Origin: Hirundichthys speculiger
Lineage: Eukaryota; Chordata; Actinopteri; Beloniformes; Exocoetidae
NCBI GenBank assembly: GCA_018398805.1
Contig: JAGFBZ010000342.1
Location: 2,886,001 to 2,950,000 of the forward strand
DNA length: 64,000 bases
Reading direction: 5' to 3'
Below the pieces are notes generated by a model. It worked only from the letters and a program-made list of their open reading frames with translations. It was not told the origin of the DNA and searched no databases. A program made the position numbers and the translations under genes. Every line of letters starts with the position of its first letter. Positions within the stretch are counted from its first letter, which is position 1. Positions 1-49,870 of this stretch are shown one piece after another.

Positions 1-858
1 AATCTCATTTACCGGTAATTACATTACTGATAAATGCTTCGTTAGTGGATAGACAGTTGAGCCTACAGAAGTGCCTCACTGCTATGTTAAAAGGATTAAT
101 TTAGTGCTAATGGTATGAAAACATACACAGTTAAATCTTTTTTTTTTTTTTTATAGGCACAATTTTAACCTGTCAGTTTGCTTTTCTGCATTAGTTATTA
201 TACTGCAGCTGTTTAATATTTAGCTGTTTTTCCTTTTAAAATTGCATTAAAAACTATACCTCACAATCTCTGTGAAATACGAAGATGTGTGTTTGACAAA
301 CAACCTTTTTGTTTGACTGCTGGATTATTTTAATATATAATTTTGAACCCTGCATGCAAAGGTATGTCCTTCTGAAAGCAGGGATTTTAGTCATCTGCAG
401 TAAATCTACCCTGCAGTGAAGCTTTGTAATAAAGGATATATTCTGTCCTGTTTTCCATATCAGATGACTCCAAATAAAATCTCAACATGTGACCGAATAG
501 TTTCCAGCAATCTCAATGGAATAAGCTGCAAGTGTTGTGCACTGAGCAAACATCAAGGCTCTTTGCTCGTCCACTGTGGTGCTCAAATGAATAAACAGCA
601 AAACACTGACAACATATTGTATTTCCTTTAAATTTGAGCCTGAAGGTTAATTGACTTTTTAAACAGTGGATACAGGCCCAACGAGAGAATTGAGTTGTTT
701 TAATGTCAGGGATTTGAATACATTAGACTCGGCTCATCTGTTAGCCAGGATAATAGAGAGCTGCCGAACTAGGACAAGGTCCTGATGCAGATCTGTGCAA
801 TATTAGAATTTTTACATGTAAATTTTGAAATGCGCATTGTGGGCAGCAGCCTGATGAT
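1..858. other. AT-rich sequence upstream of atp2b1
   Basis: No gene or recognisable repeat seen. The 71-codon frame at 416-631 has no family features. Confidence 0.5.
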
Positions 859-1746
859 GAGAGCTGAGCGATTTTATTGATTCTGCGATATATATCGATA
901 TTGTATCGAGTATCGATTTTCCAGCCGCTTAAGCTTCTTTCAAAACCCCCGTGTCCCACCTTTAAAAGCTTGCAAGCAACAATTTGCACTGTTTAAATGA
1001 ATGAAACTATTTTTCTCAACACATCTTTTATTCATTTTGTCCAGCATTTGCAAGCTGCCTGTCAGCCATATAATGTGTCATTGATGCTTTCAGTTCAATT
1101 AATTCAAACAAATTCATTGGAACACTCACAAGATGTCACCAAAATCACTTTGTCCCTTTAAAATCTTTCTATAAATGATGTAAATGTATTGTAAGATGAG
1201 TATCGATATACAGTGATGCCTCGCCAATTCGCACTTTAAGTTCTGCGGTTTTAGTTATTCGCTGATTTTTTTCAGAAATATATAATATAAAAAAAAAAAT
1301 CAAGAAAAAAATTGCGGAAACATCACAGGATGTTGTGCGCGTTCTCTCGCAGCAAAGAAATGTAGTGAGCCAGCCTGGCCCCTTTAAGAAGGTGGCCTTA
1401 TGGGTAATGTAGTGTGTGTGTCGGGGGACGGCAGAATGAAAACGAGGTTAGATGGAAGAGCAGTTTGTTTACTACGGTTCAGAGACCAGAGGCTGTGAAG
1501 GTAACAGAAAGACCACAGTTGAGCCTTTGTTTTGTTTCGCTGTAGTGTCTCGCTACTTTTTTGCAGGTTTTTAAACATATTTTAAACACATTGTTGAGGC
1601 TCGGGGGGCTCTGGCTACAGTTCGCGGATTTTGATTCTCGCGGGGGGCGCCGGTCCCCATTAACCGTGAAAAAGATCACTGTATATCGTATCGTGAGCCG
1701 AATATCGTGTATCGTATCGTGAGATTAGTGCATCGCTACAGCCCTA
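859..1746 (+). mobile_element. hAT-type MITE, family B, copy 1 (with nested element)
   Basis: Starts with AGAGCTGAGCG and ends GCTACAGCCCTA like five other copies in the window. The interior shares the aagcttgcaagcaacaattt and ctgcctgtcagccatataa stretches. A TA-flanked element is inserted at 1211-1681. The 8-bp flanks (ctgatgat / atgacaat) match only weakly, so this copy is old. Confidence 0.75.
1211..1681 (+). mobile_element. TA-flanked MITE, family C, copy 1
   Basis: Begins CAGTGATGCCTCGCC, ends AAAGATCACTG, and is flanked by TA on both sides, as expected for a Tc1/mariner/pogo-type element. Inserted inside family B copy 1. Four related copies occur elsewhere in the window. Confidence 0.8.
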
Positions 1747-2864
1747 ATGACAATGCTAGTTAGCGTTGTTTTCACGGTCCTGTCAGGTTTGCCAGCACTT
1801 ATTGGGCTATTTGCGAAAAAAGAAGTGATCTTTCAATACTGGAGTATTAATTACAAAACAGGTCCTTCAGTCAAACAACCTGAATAGTCTGTCTGGTCAA
1901 AAAAACTGGGAGCGCATGTCTTCAAAGGCTGGAGTTTGTACGATGTGCACGAACACAATAATACACAGCGATGAAAATGACAGAAGACCGATATCTCCTC
2001 TCACAGCTGCAGATGTTCACCATCACCTCTACATCACCTGTACATCACTGCTGGAACAGAGCCACTATGTAATGTGACACATTGGAAAAACAGTTTTAGA
2101 AGCGCTGCTCAGACTGTCTAATCTTTCCTCTAAATTTCTTAATACAATCATTTGATCAGTAACTTTTCAAACCCACCTTTGTTGCTGGATGTGATGTCTA
2201 AACCCTGACGTGACCTGCATGTGGTCCATGTAGTTTTTCCCTCTGAATTTTACATTGCAGTGATTTATGCTTATCCGAGCTGTTTGGAGACAAATTCTTA
2301 TCTCGCCGGTTATCATGAATGAATCAGCGTCATTGTGTGGAGCTGATTAAAGCACAATGGACATCAGCGTCTCCATGCAGAGCTCCATGGAGTTCCCTCC
2401 TGCCACAGATAGTCTTAATTAGATGAAACAGAGGGCTTTTCCTGGGGTAATCAGTCAGTTGGTTTTTCCCCGGTTATGCTGAAGTGAAGCTGCTGGCTTT
2501 TATTTCTCTCCTCCCCTTCCCCTCATTGACAGACCTGCATGTTGTTTAAAACCACAGAGTATTGACAGTCCAACATAACAGCAGTACATGATGCTGGTCT
2601 GTCAGAGCTTTACTGGATATGAGCTGACGGAAGAATAAGAACCACTCACCGTTCATTGTTTTAAAAACATTTGTTGGAGTAAGCGTTTTTGGTGCTTTTT
2701 AAAAAAGCTTATTGTGGAGTGAGTTAAATTCAAAACTGAATAATACGGACCAAAATAAAGAAAAGCTGCTTAAATAGTAGCTTAAGATGGCACTCTTCTG
2801 TAGTCGGCCTTCAGAATCAGTGTTTCTGTCCACCTTTATCTAATTATTTTATATTATATTAAAT

Positions 2865-3618
2865 ACAGTGGTACCTTCTGCTTACAAAATTAATTGGTTC
2901 TGGAAGTAGTTTTGTAACCTGAAAATTTCGTAAGTAGAAACGCGTTTTCCATGTAAATGCCCTAATCCGTTCCAAACCGCCCGAAATTAGAACATAATTT
3001 TTTTAATAAATTATAAATAATGCATGAAATGACATAAAAACCTGTAAGAAATACACGTTAGAACTAGTAAAAGCACTCAGAGAGCGCAGACCCCCACTAA
3101 CAATTATCAAAAAATTGAAAGTGAATCCAGGATTTCTTCCGGATCAAACCCAAAATGAAATCAGTTCTTCCTTTTCACATTTCCAACAACTCCCGAAAAT
3201 TTCATCAAAATCCATCCATAACTTTTTGAGTTATCTTGAACACAGACAGACAGACAAGCAGATAAATGCCGGCAAAAACATAACCTCTTTGGCGGAGGTA
3301 AAAATAGTTCATTTATCTGGGTTGCTGGGTTACGCTCATACAGACAAGGGCCCTCCCAGCCAATGAGATACCAGGAAGATGCTAAGCGATAGCCAATGGC
3401 AGAGCAGCTCAGACGCACCGCTTTCAGACCGAGATACAGAGCCGACAGCTATGTTTACGTTCAGTAAACTCTGGGAGCTGCGAGTAGCAGCGCTACTGTA
3501 TTTTTGCCTTTTGTATCCTGAAATTTCTTTTGTAACGAGAGGCAATATTTTCCTGTTGAGGCGTTTCATAACCTGAACATTTCGTATATAGAGACGTTCG
3601 TAAGTAGAGGTACCACTG
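2865..3618 (+). mobile_element. TA-type MITE, family D, copy 1
   Basis: Terminal inverted repeats CAGTGGTACCT / AGGTACCACTG. The interior carries the (cagacaga) stretch and aacataacctcttt..gcggag found reversed in the copy at 18505-19240. Confidence 0.75.
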
Positions 3619-5099
3619 TCCTGCCAGAAATAAAGACTTGGGAACATTTTTTTTTTAAGATGTTTTATCTTTTCTCAGTTTAACGCTGATCAGGCACATG
3701 TTAGTGAATCTTTTGACCGTACTGGTACCTGCACAGTACGATGTTTCAGATGCATGCTTCATGGCAGAATTGGTAAAATTTCTTAACGCCTTCAGAGCTA
3801 AAGTAGCATTTTAAAAAGTCCCTTGAAAGCGTTATTTGAAAAGTTTTTTTTTCTAAAGTGACGTGGTGCAGCACTTCTGCTTCATTAGGCTTGAAAAGAA
3901 GAAACGTGCATTCCGTCAGTGCTGGTGACGGAGATACAAGCATGTTGAGTTTGGTCTTGACGGGGAAACGCTGAAGCTCGGAGGGGAAAGTTGCTTGTGT
4001 GTTTCCTTTTTACTTTCTGTGAGGTAGAAACTTCTCTTCTGTTGTGGGATTTTCCGTATGAACGGCGCTGACCAGTGAATACATTTTGATCTGTGGTAAA
4101 GGTTGCATCTTGCTTGATAGAAGATTAAAATATATTATACACAAAAGCTGGGTAGATAGAAGAAGATGCTCCTGGTCTTTCACTAGTTTATATGGACATG
4201 GAGAGAAATGATACAACCCCAATGCAGCATGTTTAAAGCTGACAAATATTTATCATTTTATTTGTCAGGTTGATGACTGTAGTTTGCCAACGAGTTGACG
4301 CACGTTTCTCACTTTATTGCCTTGAACAACTTTGTAAGCTTTTGTGACTGAGACCAGCTGGTGCAGCTCTGAAAGTAAAGTGTCTCTTTTACTTGTTGGA
4401 TAAAGATTTCCAGGTGCTGAACAGTGGGAGACATTTTTATTTATTTTTTTTCTTTTATGATGCACCATGGGTTAATTCTGTGCACGCAGGGCCAAGTCAA
4501 TTTAGCAGTCAGTTGTTCACGCAGATGAGGTTTAACATTGTTTTGCTGGAATATGCAAGGCCTTCCCTCAGTAGACAACATCTGAATGCCAGCATATGTC
4601 GCCGTACGTAACCTTCAGCCTAAATTGTGCCTTCATAGATGCGCGAGTTCCCAATGCATCACGTGCACTAATGCACCCACATACCATTACAGATGCTAGC
4701 TTTTGAACCGTGCACTGATAATAAGCCAGATGGTCCCTCTCCTCTCAGCCCTGGAGGCTGAAGCATCTGTGATTTGCAAAAAGAATTTCATATTTTTCAT
4801 CAAACGAAAGGACGATTTTTCCACTTCACCTGAGTCGATCTTAACGGAGCCTGAGCACAGAGAGGACAGCGGCCTTTCTGGATATTGTTTCTATGCAGAA
4901 TTTAAGTAGATGGTATTGAAACATACTTCTGTGGATGCAGCCACAAACCTTGTTCACTCACTGATTGTTTCTAAATGTGTTCCAATTTCTCTCTCTATTT
5001 TTTTGGTTGCATTATTATAGTTTGTGTTGATTGTGTCAATTAATGAGCGTGAAAATGATTTAATGTTTCATATTTGGAGAAAAATTGATATATATAATA
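3619..5099. other. Unassigned sequence upstream of atp2b1 start
   Basis: No convincing coding frame or repeat. Could contain intron after a non-coding first exon; not resolvable by eye. Confidence 0.4.
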
Positions 5100-5107
5100 G
5101 TAGTTTT

Positions 5108-6179
5108 TAGGGGTGCACGATAACTATCGGGCCAATAACAGGAAATTATTACATCATTCCGATAAGTCTGATATCACAACGAATAGTCCCGATAACATAT
5201 ATTTTTGTCAACATGGCAGTGCCTCCCTCCCTCTGAGCCATGAATGACCGGCAGTGAATGTTATGTTCAAGTGACGTTGGCATAATCAGAAAAATTATTA
5301 CTCGGTAAGGAAAATCAAGAATGCCCCCTCATGCCAGAAAACAACTTGTTAAGTCGGTCATAATTTTGGTAGTTGCTAACTTGAATCGATATTCGCAGTA
5401 TTTCCCCTCATGTTACACATAAAAAAGAAAAAAAATAGAAAAGGCTGAAAGAAAGAGTAGCATACAAGGGAACATCGGAATTTACGTTACACCTTGAATG
5501 CAGCATGCATTGTGCTGATCACAACAAACATGGCGGCGATGGCATGGAACTTTGTTAAAGTTTCAGAAGAAGATAGTTTGGTGGTTATTTGTGACGAATC
5601 CTCCGAGCGAATTCTACGAGGAGGGAAGCACAAGCTTTAATACGTCAAACCTGATGAAATCGCGCTAATGCGAGCTAATGCTAACGTGCGCAAGCCAGCA
5701 GCAGTCTCTTCTCCCTCGTCTCTCTCATCAAAAGCTTCCATGAGATAAAAAAACAAAAAATCACTGAACCTCATTTACTTTAATTAAAGGTATTAATTTA
5801 AATGGAACCACAAGTCAAAGTCTTTTAAATGTAAACCCTTTTCAGTTAGTAATTCTGATGCATGTATTTCCATCAGTTCAAGGAGCCTTTATTTTTTTAT
5901 ATCAGTCAGTAATGAACCTTATTTAAGTTAATGTGAGATATCAAATAAGTTTGTTTGATAGCTTTACAAAAATGTTTGAGAGGTTTGCCAATAGTTTTCA
6001 ATGGAAAAAAAATAAATATCTGTTCATTTAAAAAGTCAAAACTATTTTTGATTTTGTTCATAGTATTAATGTAATTATCTTAGGTATATATATGTGTGTG
6101 TTATCAGTTATCGGTATCGGCCTTTAGGAGCTGAAAGTTATCGGTATCGGTTTTAAAAAACAGTCATCGTGCATCCCTA
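5108..6179 (+). mobile_element. hAT-type element, family A, copy 1
   Basis: Ends TAGGGGTGCACGATAACT / ATCGTGCATCCCTA with an 8-bp target duplication gtagtttt (5100-5107) / atagtttt (6180-6187). The interior keeps a 37-codon decayed frame at 5530-5640 resembling a BED zinc finger. Confidence 0.88.
5530..5640 (+). pseudogene. Decayed BED-finger frame of a hAT transposase
   Basis: A 36-residue frame from MAAMAWNFVKVSEED to RGGKHKL. The W-x-F start, the I-C of a lost CxxC pair and the RGG..H spacing recall the N-terminal BED zinc finger of hAT transposases, with most zinc ligands lost. The same stretch recurs in other family A copies. Inferred by eye. Confidence 0.4.
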
Positions 6180-6573
6180 ATAGTTTTCCCAAAATATGAG
6201 TTATGAGTATCATGTTTGGAAACTCCTGATGTACATGACATTGAACTTGGTAGTCAAACTGACATTTTTCCTTGTGTGTTTGCTCTCTTTCAGATCTGCC
6301 TGCATGCTGATCTCTGGTTCTGTGGGTTAGTCGCAATGAACGACTAGAAACTCAGCTCTCCAAGGGAAATGGCTTGTTTTATAATATCCCTGCCCTACCA
6401 CCCGGCACATGACTGCAGCTGCTTGTGAAGAGCCTCTCAGCTGTTTATGGGAACTATCACTCTCTTTGCACTCTTGAGGATTTAAGCTCCCCTCCCAAAA
6501 CACTTTTCTATTTCACCCCCACTGTCGAGTCAAAGCAGCAGCGCTTTGCAGAAGACTGGGGAGCACCGAGACA

Positions 6574-43155
<36,582 letters not shown>

Positions 43156-45715
43156 TCTGACCCCGCCCCCCCAACGCGTCAGCACCTCTTTTCTACCCGC
43201 CACCAAGGAGCTCGACTCGGACTAAACAGACGAACACTGGGAGAGGAGAGACGACGGGCTGGACGGAGCCGGACTGATCCGGGCTGGACGGATCCGGATT
43301 GATCCGGACTGACAACAGCAGGCGTTCAGAGGAATGTACGGCTTGGTGTGGATTCTTTTTGTTCTTATTAATACCCTGCTGCAACACAAGAACTCTGTTT
43401 TCACCCCTCCCTCCTTGGTAACATTTGTTTTTCTGGGTAACAAGGGGTGATAATAAACTTGGATTGAAAGTGACCTGTTTTTATTATTCTATTATTGCTG
43501 TTATTTGAATTGAAGGAGACGCCCTCCTCCGGCTCGAAGATCGTCTGTAAGATTATTAAAGAACCTTTAGCTTCTCTTTTATCTGAATGGTGTTGTATAT
43601 TTATCTCTTTGGCCCTCGCTCATTCGAAACTTATTTCTGCTCCATCGGCTGTTAATATTTTGAATTATTTATGTTTTTTTTTTTTGTTTTGTTTTTTTTT
43701 GGAAAAAGCAGGTCTGTTTACAAAGTTTGTAGATACTTTTTTTTTTTTCCTGTTTGTAGGCAAAAGAGCTTCCTGATGTATGATGCAGAAAACTGGGACA
43801 GAATTTAAAAAGAAAAAAAAAGATTATTTCAGATACTGCTGTATTTTCAGGAAAAAAGGGTGTTTCTATTGAAACTTAACTATTTTTGCCTGCAAGTTTT
43901 ATTTGTTATATATTTGTAGATAAATATAGAACCTTCTAGCCAAACTGAAACACTACGGCTAGTCTAGAGAGGAGGTCCGGAGGACGCGGAGGACGGGAAA
44001 GACGTTAAAGGGCCTCCGTTCACTAACATCGCTATAAATATTTACTTCTTCCATTTTCTTCGATAGTTTTCATGTGCACAAAAACCTTCTGGAGTTCTGG
44101 ATTCTCTTTTTATTCATTCTGTTGTGTTCAAGAGTTTCCACATGTTGAAAGGTTGAATTATGAAAAGGGATGTTGGAGGATATCCGGGCCTGTATTTAGC
44201 AAGCATCTAGAATCCAGCTGAAAGTCTAGGAGGAAACCGTTCTTTTTCCTTTTGTTCCTCACGAAGCCTCCTGCAGGATCTCCATATCAGTCAGTGGCTC
44301 GTTTTTAGACGCTGAAAAGAAACCGGCTTCATTTACGGGTGGGAAAAGCTAAAGTTTGGGCTTTAAAAACACACGTTCTGATCTCTGGAGCTCATGGCGG
44401 CGCTGCACGGCGGCCTCCTCAGCGTGACGTTCACAGACTGAACGTGAATGTGCCTTGGCTACAATCATGTCCACCATCCTGATCCCGTCATCCGCCACCT
44501 TCAGGGAAACTCCTCCGGATGCTTGATAAATACGGACCCCGGCGGTCGCTTTATTTATTTCATCCTGTTAGCCCCTGCCGTTGTACAATACTGACATTTT
44601 GTTTACTCAGGCGTAGAAAAAATAATTTAAAGGAGTCTTTTTAAAAGAAAGGAAAAAAAAAAAATCCTCCTGACTTCAGACTTTGTGTTTTTAGGTAACA
44701 AAACATTGTGTTGGGCAAAAAGCAATTTTTTGTTTCCATATTTAATCCTTTTTAACATCATGCTTTAAGGAAAAGTTTATTTAATTTCTCCAACTTCTGT
44801 TTCTTTTTGTTTTTTTAAAGCCTGTCCACAAGACTCCTTTCACTATTAAATGTTTCTGCATTTGGTTGGTTTGTAAAATATTTTTTGAAACCTGATGTAC
44901 TGGAAACACTAAAGAATTGGACGTGCATTTTTCAAGAATAAAGACTAGGCATACACTGGTATCTATCTGCACAGGGTACTTTATTTCATAGTGCTCCTCG
45001 GGAGAGAAAAAATAATCATTTTGATACGAACCGTGATGAAAATAATACCTTTGTATTTTTATGACGACACTGATGAAACCTTTCATCGCACTAAAGCGAG
45101 TTTTGGATGATTTGACACCATATGAGGGAGGGGGGGGGGGGGGGGGTTTGGCCACTAAAATGTGTTTTTTGTTCTGGAATATTCTTCTCAGGGTGAAACT
45201 GATGTGAAGGAACAGGCTTCTTTTAGTTTGCATATTAAAGGCACTTGATTGAGGTTTGTGAGCGTCGGCCACACGGGCAGCAGGGCTGCGAGCTTCCTCC
45301 TGCAGCCGCCGGCGACGGCGCCAGCCTGAGGGGGCGGGAAGGAAGGAGGAAGTGGAAATGTTCAGTCAATGACCTCCTCAGAGGAAACGCTTCACTTTCC
45401 CTGTTTTACCGACGACAGTAGCAGCTAGGATCGGCTACGCAGCGAGGAAAAACCAGAGGGAAAAATCCATGTGAGGAGTTTGTTCTGTAGCTTCTTCCTG
45501 TAATGGGGATGAATGTTTTTCCATCTGTTTTGTTTTTCTTTCCTTTTTTTTTTTTTTTTTTTTATCTTTTAACATTTGGAAATTTAAAAAAAAAAGATAC
45601 TTCATGTCTGTTTATCTTGAGCATTTTAAATGGATATCGTGATTGGATTTACATTTGAAACTTGTCGAGTAACGTGTATGGTTTTTAAAAATAAAAATAT
45701 GTATTTAGCCTAACT
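43156..45715 (+). other. atp2b1: atp2b1 3'UTR (probable extent)
   Basis: No coding frame of note and no transposon. AATAAA hexamers lie at 43452-43457, 44937-44942 and 45690-45695, suggesting alternative poly(A) sites; the last precedes a hAT insertion by about 140 bp. A 17-G run lies at 45130-45146. The end is inferred from the hexamers only. Confidence 0.55.
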
Positions 45716-45831
45716 GCAGGGCCGTGTTTTATTCTTCATTGTGGTTTGATTTCACAAATGAGACATTAGATGGAGCTGATAAACTGCTGCCAGATGTTAC
45801 ATGTCGGTTTCCAGTTGTTCTGGGTGCTGGA

Positions 45832-46414
45832 TAGAGCTGAGCGATTATATCGATTCTGCGATATATATATCGATATTTTATTCCCCCAGAGATTATCGAT
45901 TTTTCAGCCGCTGGTATCGATATTCTAAGCTCCTTTCAAAACCCCCGTGTCCCGCAGGGGTGCCATTAAGTCCTCCAGCTACTCTGCTGATATGGGTGTA
46001 ATTATAAGATGGCTTAAATGTTGCTCCAGTGGACTTGAATTATTGGCTGCCATGCTTCGTTTTTACTGAACCTGGTAGCTAGAATGGCTAGTAGCTACCT
46101 CATATGTTCAGTATCAAACCAAAAAAGCTGCTAAAGAAGGCCGCTTGCTGTACTTTAACTCTCCATTGTGCCCTTTAAAGGCACAAAGGTGCCCTTAAAG
46201 GTAAGGGCACAATGTGTAATTGATGCTTTCAGTTCAATTAATTCAAACAAAGTCATTGGAACACTCACAAGATGTCACCAAAATCACTTTGTCCCTTTAA
46301 AATCTTTCAGCAAATGATGTAAATGTATCTTAAGATGAATGTTGATATATATATGGTATCGTGAGCAGAATATCGTGTATCGTATCGTGAGATTAGTGTA
46401 TTGCTACAGCCCTA
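45832..46414 (+). mobile_element. hAT-type MITE, family B, copy 4
   Basis: TAGAGCTGAGCGATTATATC / TTGCTACAGCCCTA; perfect 8-bp duplication gtgctgga (45824-45831, 46415-46422). About 250 bp of interior (45955-46205) differs from other copies. Confidence 0.88.
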
Positions 46415-46889
46415 GTGCTGGATACTGAAAACGATGACGGCCTCACGTTAGATGCTGGTGTGTTCATGCCAGTGGGAGGCGGAGCTTAGAGGAATCAGAT
46501 TTGTGTGACAGTTTGCTCGTCAGAGGCTCCACATCTGTGCAGGCTGTATTACACAAGGGATGCTCCCAACGGATTATTGTGCCCAGCTGTCTCTGTTCAA
46601 ACATTTTGTTTTATTTATTTGATTTTTTTTTTTTTTTTTTTAAGTACAGGTCATGCATGTTCATAATATGATGATGTCAGCACACTGTCCCGATAAATGT
46701 TCCAGAAAATACTCTTCTTTTGGCTGATGGATTAATACTTTTACATGCCCCCCGTTTTTTTTTAGCCGATAGTCCACCTGTCTCTGACGTTTCCTTTGAA
46801 AGACATCTGCACCTGTCTTCCACGCGTAATACCTTAATTTGGGAGATTGACAGTTCTCTTGCATCTGCTGCGATTTCAATCCTGTTAAA

Positions 46890-47480
46890 GGGTCTCATAT
46901 CACTGATTAAGATGCAGAGCTCATGGCTGAGTCAGGAACTGGAAGCTGGAAGCCACTGCAGCGATGCAATGCCACATCATTACACCGCCGCCTCCGTGCT
47001 TCACAGTAAGAAGTTAATTTTGATCCGCACCAGATGTGTCTACTGTTGATGTCTCCCAACAACTCTGCTCCAACTTTTTAGCTGAATTCATCGCAGTGCT
47101 GAGTCCTGGATTCACATATGAATCTTAATTTGCCTGTTCTATAATCCTGAATTTCTCTTGTGACCCGTTCTTCCGTAGATTTGTCAGACCGCTCTGGATT
47201 ATTATCATTATTCTGTTGGATCGTATTCAAGCACTGTGATAAAATGCAGATTTCGCAGCTGAATTGGTGACTTTAAGCTACCAGCTGCTGCAGCCGTGCA
47301 ACCCCATACCATAACACCACTACCGCCGTGCTTCATAGTTGGAAGCTGCATTGACAGAATTGTCTTTTTTCTGCACCGACTCTTGCCAGACAAACCGTCT
47401 GACTGTTTGAAGCCACTGAGCTGGTGAGTCCTGGAAAAATCGACACGAGACATTTCAAAACGTGCATCCACCACCACCTG
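46890..47480 (-). pseudogene. Two Tc1/mariner-like transposase remnants
   Basis: On the minus strand, frames near 47280-47340 (MKHGGSGVMVWGC) and near 46930-47010 (KHGGGGVMMWHC) each resemble the KHGGG-VMVWGC stretch of the Tc1-family catalytic core. Neither is part of a full-length frame. Resemblance judged by eye. Confidence 0.35.
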
Positions 47481-47490
47481 TTTTATAGTA

Positions 47491-47996
47491 CAATGATCCC
47501 TCGCCAATTCGCGGTTTAAGTTCCGCGGTTTTAGTTATTCGCGGATTTTTTTCAGAAATATATAATATTTTAAAAAATCAAGAAAAAATCACGGAAACAT
47601 CACAGGATGTTGTGCGCGTTCTGTCGCAGCAAATAAATGTTGTGAGCCAGCCTGGCCCCTTTAAGAAGGTGGCCTTATGGGTAATGGTGTGGCCTTATGG
47701 GTAATGTAGTGTGTGCGTTGTGGGACGGCAGAATGAAAACGAGGTTAGATGAAAGACGTTTTTTTGTTGTTGTTAGCTTGTTACCCGCTAAAACAGCCAA
47801 AAATAGCACAATACCAGCGGTTTGTTTACTACGGTTCAGAGACCAGAGGCTGTGAAGGTAACAGAAAGACCACAGTTGAGCCTTTGTCTTGTTTTGCTGC
47901 AGTGCCTCGCTACTTTTTTGCAGTTTTTAAACATATTTTAAACACATTATTTAGGCTCGGGGGGCTCCAGCTCCAGTTTGCAAATTTTGATTCTCG

Positions 47997-48073
<77 letters not shown>

Positions 48074-48116
48074 GGGGCGCCGGTCCCCATTAACCGCGAA
48101 AAATAAGGGATCACTG
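47491..48116 (+). mobile_element. TA-flanked MITE, family C, copy 5, with poly-G expansion
   Basis: CAATGATCCCTCGCCAATTC / AAATAAGGGATCACTG ends flanked by TA. Near its right end the short G tract present in other copies has grown to 75 G (47998-48072). Confidence 0.85.
47998..48072 (+). repeat. Homopolymer of 75 G
   Basis: Uninterrupted G run inside a family C MITE, where relatives have about 5-8 G. G-quadruplex-prone on the plus strand. Confidence 0.9.
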
Positions 48117-48514
48117 TACTGTGATAAAATGCAGAATTCATAGTTAAATCAGTGCAGCCCAAACCATAACATCTCCACTACCGTGCATCCAGGTTGGGAA
48201 TTCCTTAAAAAAAAAAAATAATACCGTAATTAAAAAAAAAAAACTTGACTCTTTGGCTGAATTTACAAATGCAGCCAGTCCCGGAAAACCTGGCATTTAA
48301 AGAGAGCTGATTTTATTTGAAATAATTTGGAGATGATTTTTTTTTTTTTTTAATGTGTTAAATGACTCAAAGCTTTTTTTTTTTCCTTCTGAAGACTTCT
48401 AAGACCACTGTTGGCCTGCAGATCTCAGATGTCTGAAGTTTTCCAGCTGTGTCCCCACACAGATCAGGATATTACAGAGACACAACGCTTCTGGGGTCAA
48501 ATACAATTAAAGAT

Positions 48515-48710
48515 GACATTTCCGGGCCGCTGCGCAACAGTTCAGGGCAGGCGCCCATATTCAGAGGCTCTAGTCCTCGACGCAGCAGTCGTGGATTCGA
48601 CTCCCGGCCCGTGCGACCCTTTGCTAAACGTCTTCCCCGTTCTCTCTCTCTGCTCCCTTTCCTGTCGTCCTTCACTGTGAATAAAGGCCACTAGAGGCCG
48701 AAAAAATAAA
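48515..48710 (+). mobile_element. tRNA-derived SINE-like element
   Basis: ggattcgactcc at 48593-48604 fits the tRNA B box (GGTTCRANTCC) with one mismatch, followed by a tail with aataaaggccactagaggcc and an A-rich end. The left boundary and A box are unclear. Confidence 0.45.
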
Positions 48711-49244
48711 AATAAAACACTTCAATAAGGTGTTCATACTATCATGATTGTAAATCCACTGTGAAAATCATCTGAATATGTTAAGGAGTAAAATGTGCAC
48801 TGATGAGCGCAAACCCCAGCTGCAGCCACATCTGGGGCTACATTTAACAGCAGGGATCTTTAGTTGTCTGCAGATCATTAAAAAAAAAAAAAAAAAAGAA
48901 ATGTCAGAAAGCCCAGTGGCTGATGTGTTTTGTTGCGGTTTATCTATTGTTGTTTGTTTTTGTCCCTAAGGGACTCTGTAATAAAGCCTGTGCAAACATA
49001 ATGGAGTACAATGTGTTGGAATGACATTTGAAAGAAAAACAAATGTTGAAAATAAATTGATGAATGAATGTAAGAAAAGGAGGAAATGACAGCCAAACGA
49101 GAGAAATATAAGGTAAAATAATATACTACGGCATATTTGAATCGTTTAATTTAATAATTTTAGTTTCAGATAGAATCTAAAACAGTTTGACATTCACTAA
49201 ATGATTCCCAGTAGCTTTTGTTTTAAGGCTGTTGCGCATCCACA

Positions 49245-49258
49245 CCAGCAGGTGGCGG
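49245..49258 (+). promoter_or_regulatory. CTCF-like motif upstream of mest
   Basis: The 14-mer CCAGCAGGTGGCGG fits every position of the CTCF core consensus CCASYAGRKGGCRS. It lies 470 bp before the mest ATG. Motif match only; no binding evidence. Confidence 0.5.
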
Positions 49259-49369
49259 TACGCGTCTCCTCATCTGCTTTATAGACTTTCAAAGGTTGCG
49301 TATATTAGAAGATGAATTACTCTGAACGGAAACCGTAATCAGTCACAACACGGACACTAGACTATGACG

Positions 49370-49716
49370 GAGTGAGACGTCTTTTAATTTTTCCTCTCTG
49401 AAAACCGTATTTCCTTTTTTTTATCCGCAGGAATTTCCTCCGCGGCTGTGAATCCCAAAGAGGGCGAAGGTTTGTGAATGACCGGCCGGAGAGTTTGTGT
49501 AAGTGTCGGACCGTTATCACCCGGAAACCGGTTAACGGCGGTTGTCAGATAACTTCTCCACGTTTCCGGTTCATATTAGCGTTTTGACGTGACCTCGCTC
49601 CTGCAGCTGACACCTGAACTCACCTGCGTGGAGGACGAATGACAGTTTAACGCTGTGCTGGTTGTCTCCCCCCCTGCAGAGGCGGGAATGAGACCCCCCC
49701 CACCGCCGGGCTCAAG
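49370..49716 (+). promoter_or_regulatory. mest: Probable mest promoter / 5'UTR region
   Basis: CpG-rich sequence (ccgcgg, accggccgg, acccgg and aacggcgg motifs around 49440-49545) directly before the first coding exon, in contrast to the AT-rich surroundings. Acceptor-like sites at 49430 and 49679 suggest a short non-coding exon. No transcription start can be fixed from sequence. Confidence 0.4.
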
Positions 49717-49870
49717 ATGAGAGAGTGGTGGATCCACGTGGGTTTGATCTGCATCCCGCTGGTGGCCGTCTACCTGCACATCCCGCCCCCTCAGCTCTCA
49801 CCTGCGCTGCAGAAGTGGCACAGCGCCGGACAGGTGTTCCACTTCAGGGACAGGAGGATCTTCTACAGAG
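49717..49870 (+). CDS. mest: mest coding exon 1 (membrane anchor)
   Basis: Encodes [40 protein letters not shown] and FRDRRIFYR. An upstream acceptor-like cctgcag at 49673-49679 suggests a preceding 5'UTR exon. Phase 1 at GTGACT. Confidence 0.93.

Noticed and set aside
47749..48162. Poly-Gly / poly-Pro frames
   Set aside because: Generated by the 75-G run in a MITE.
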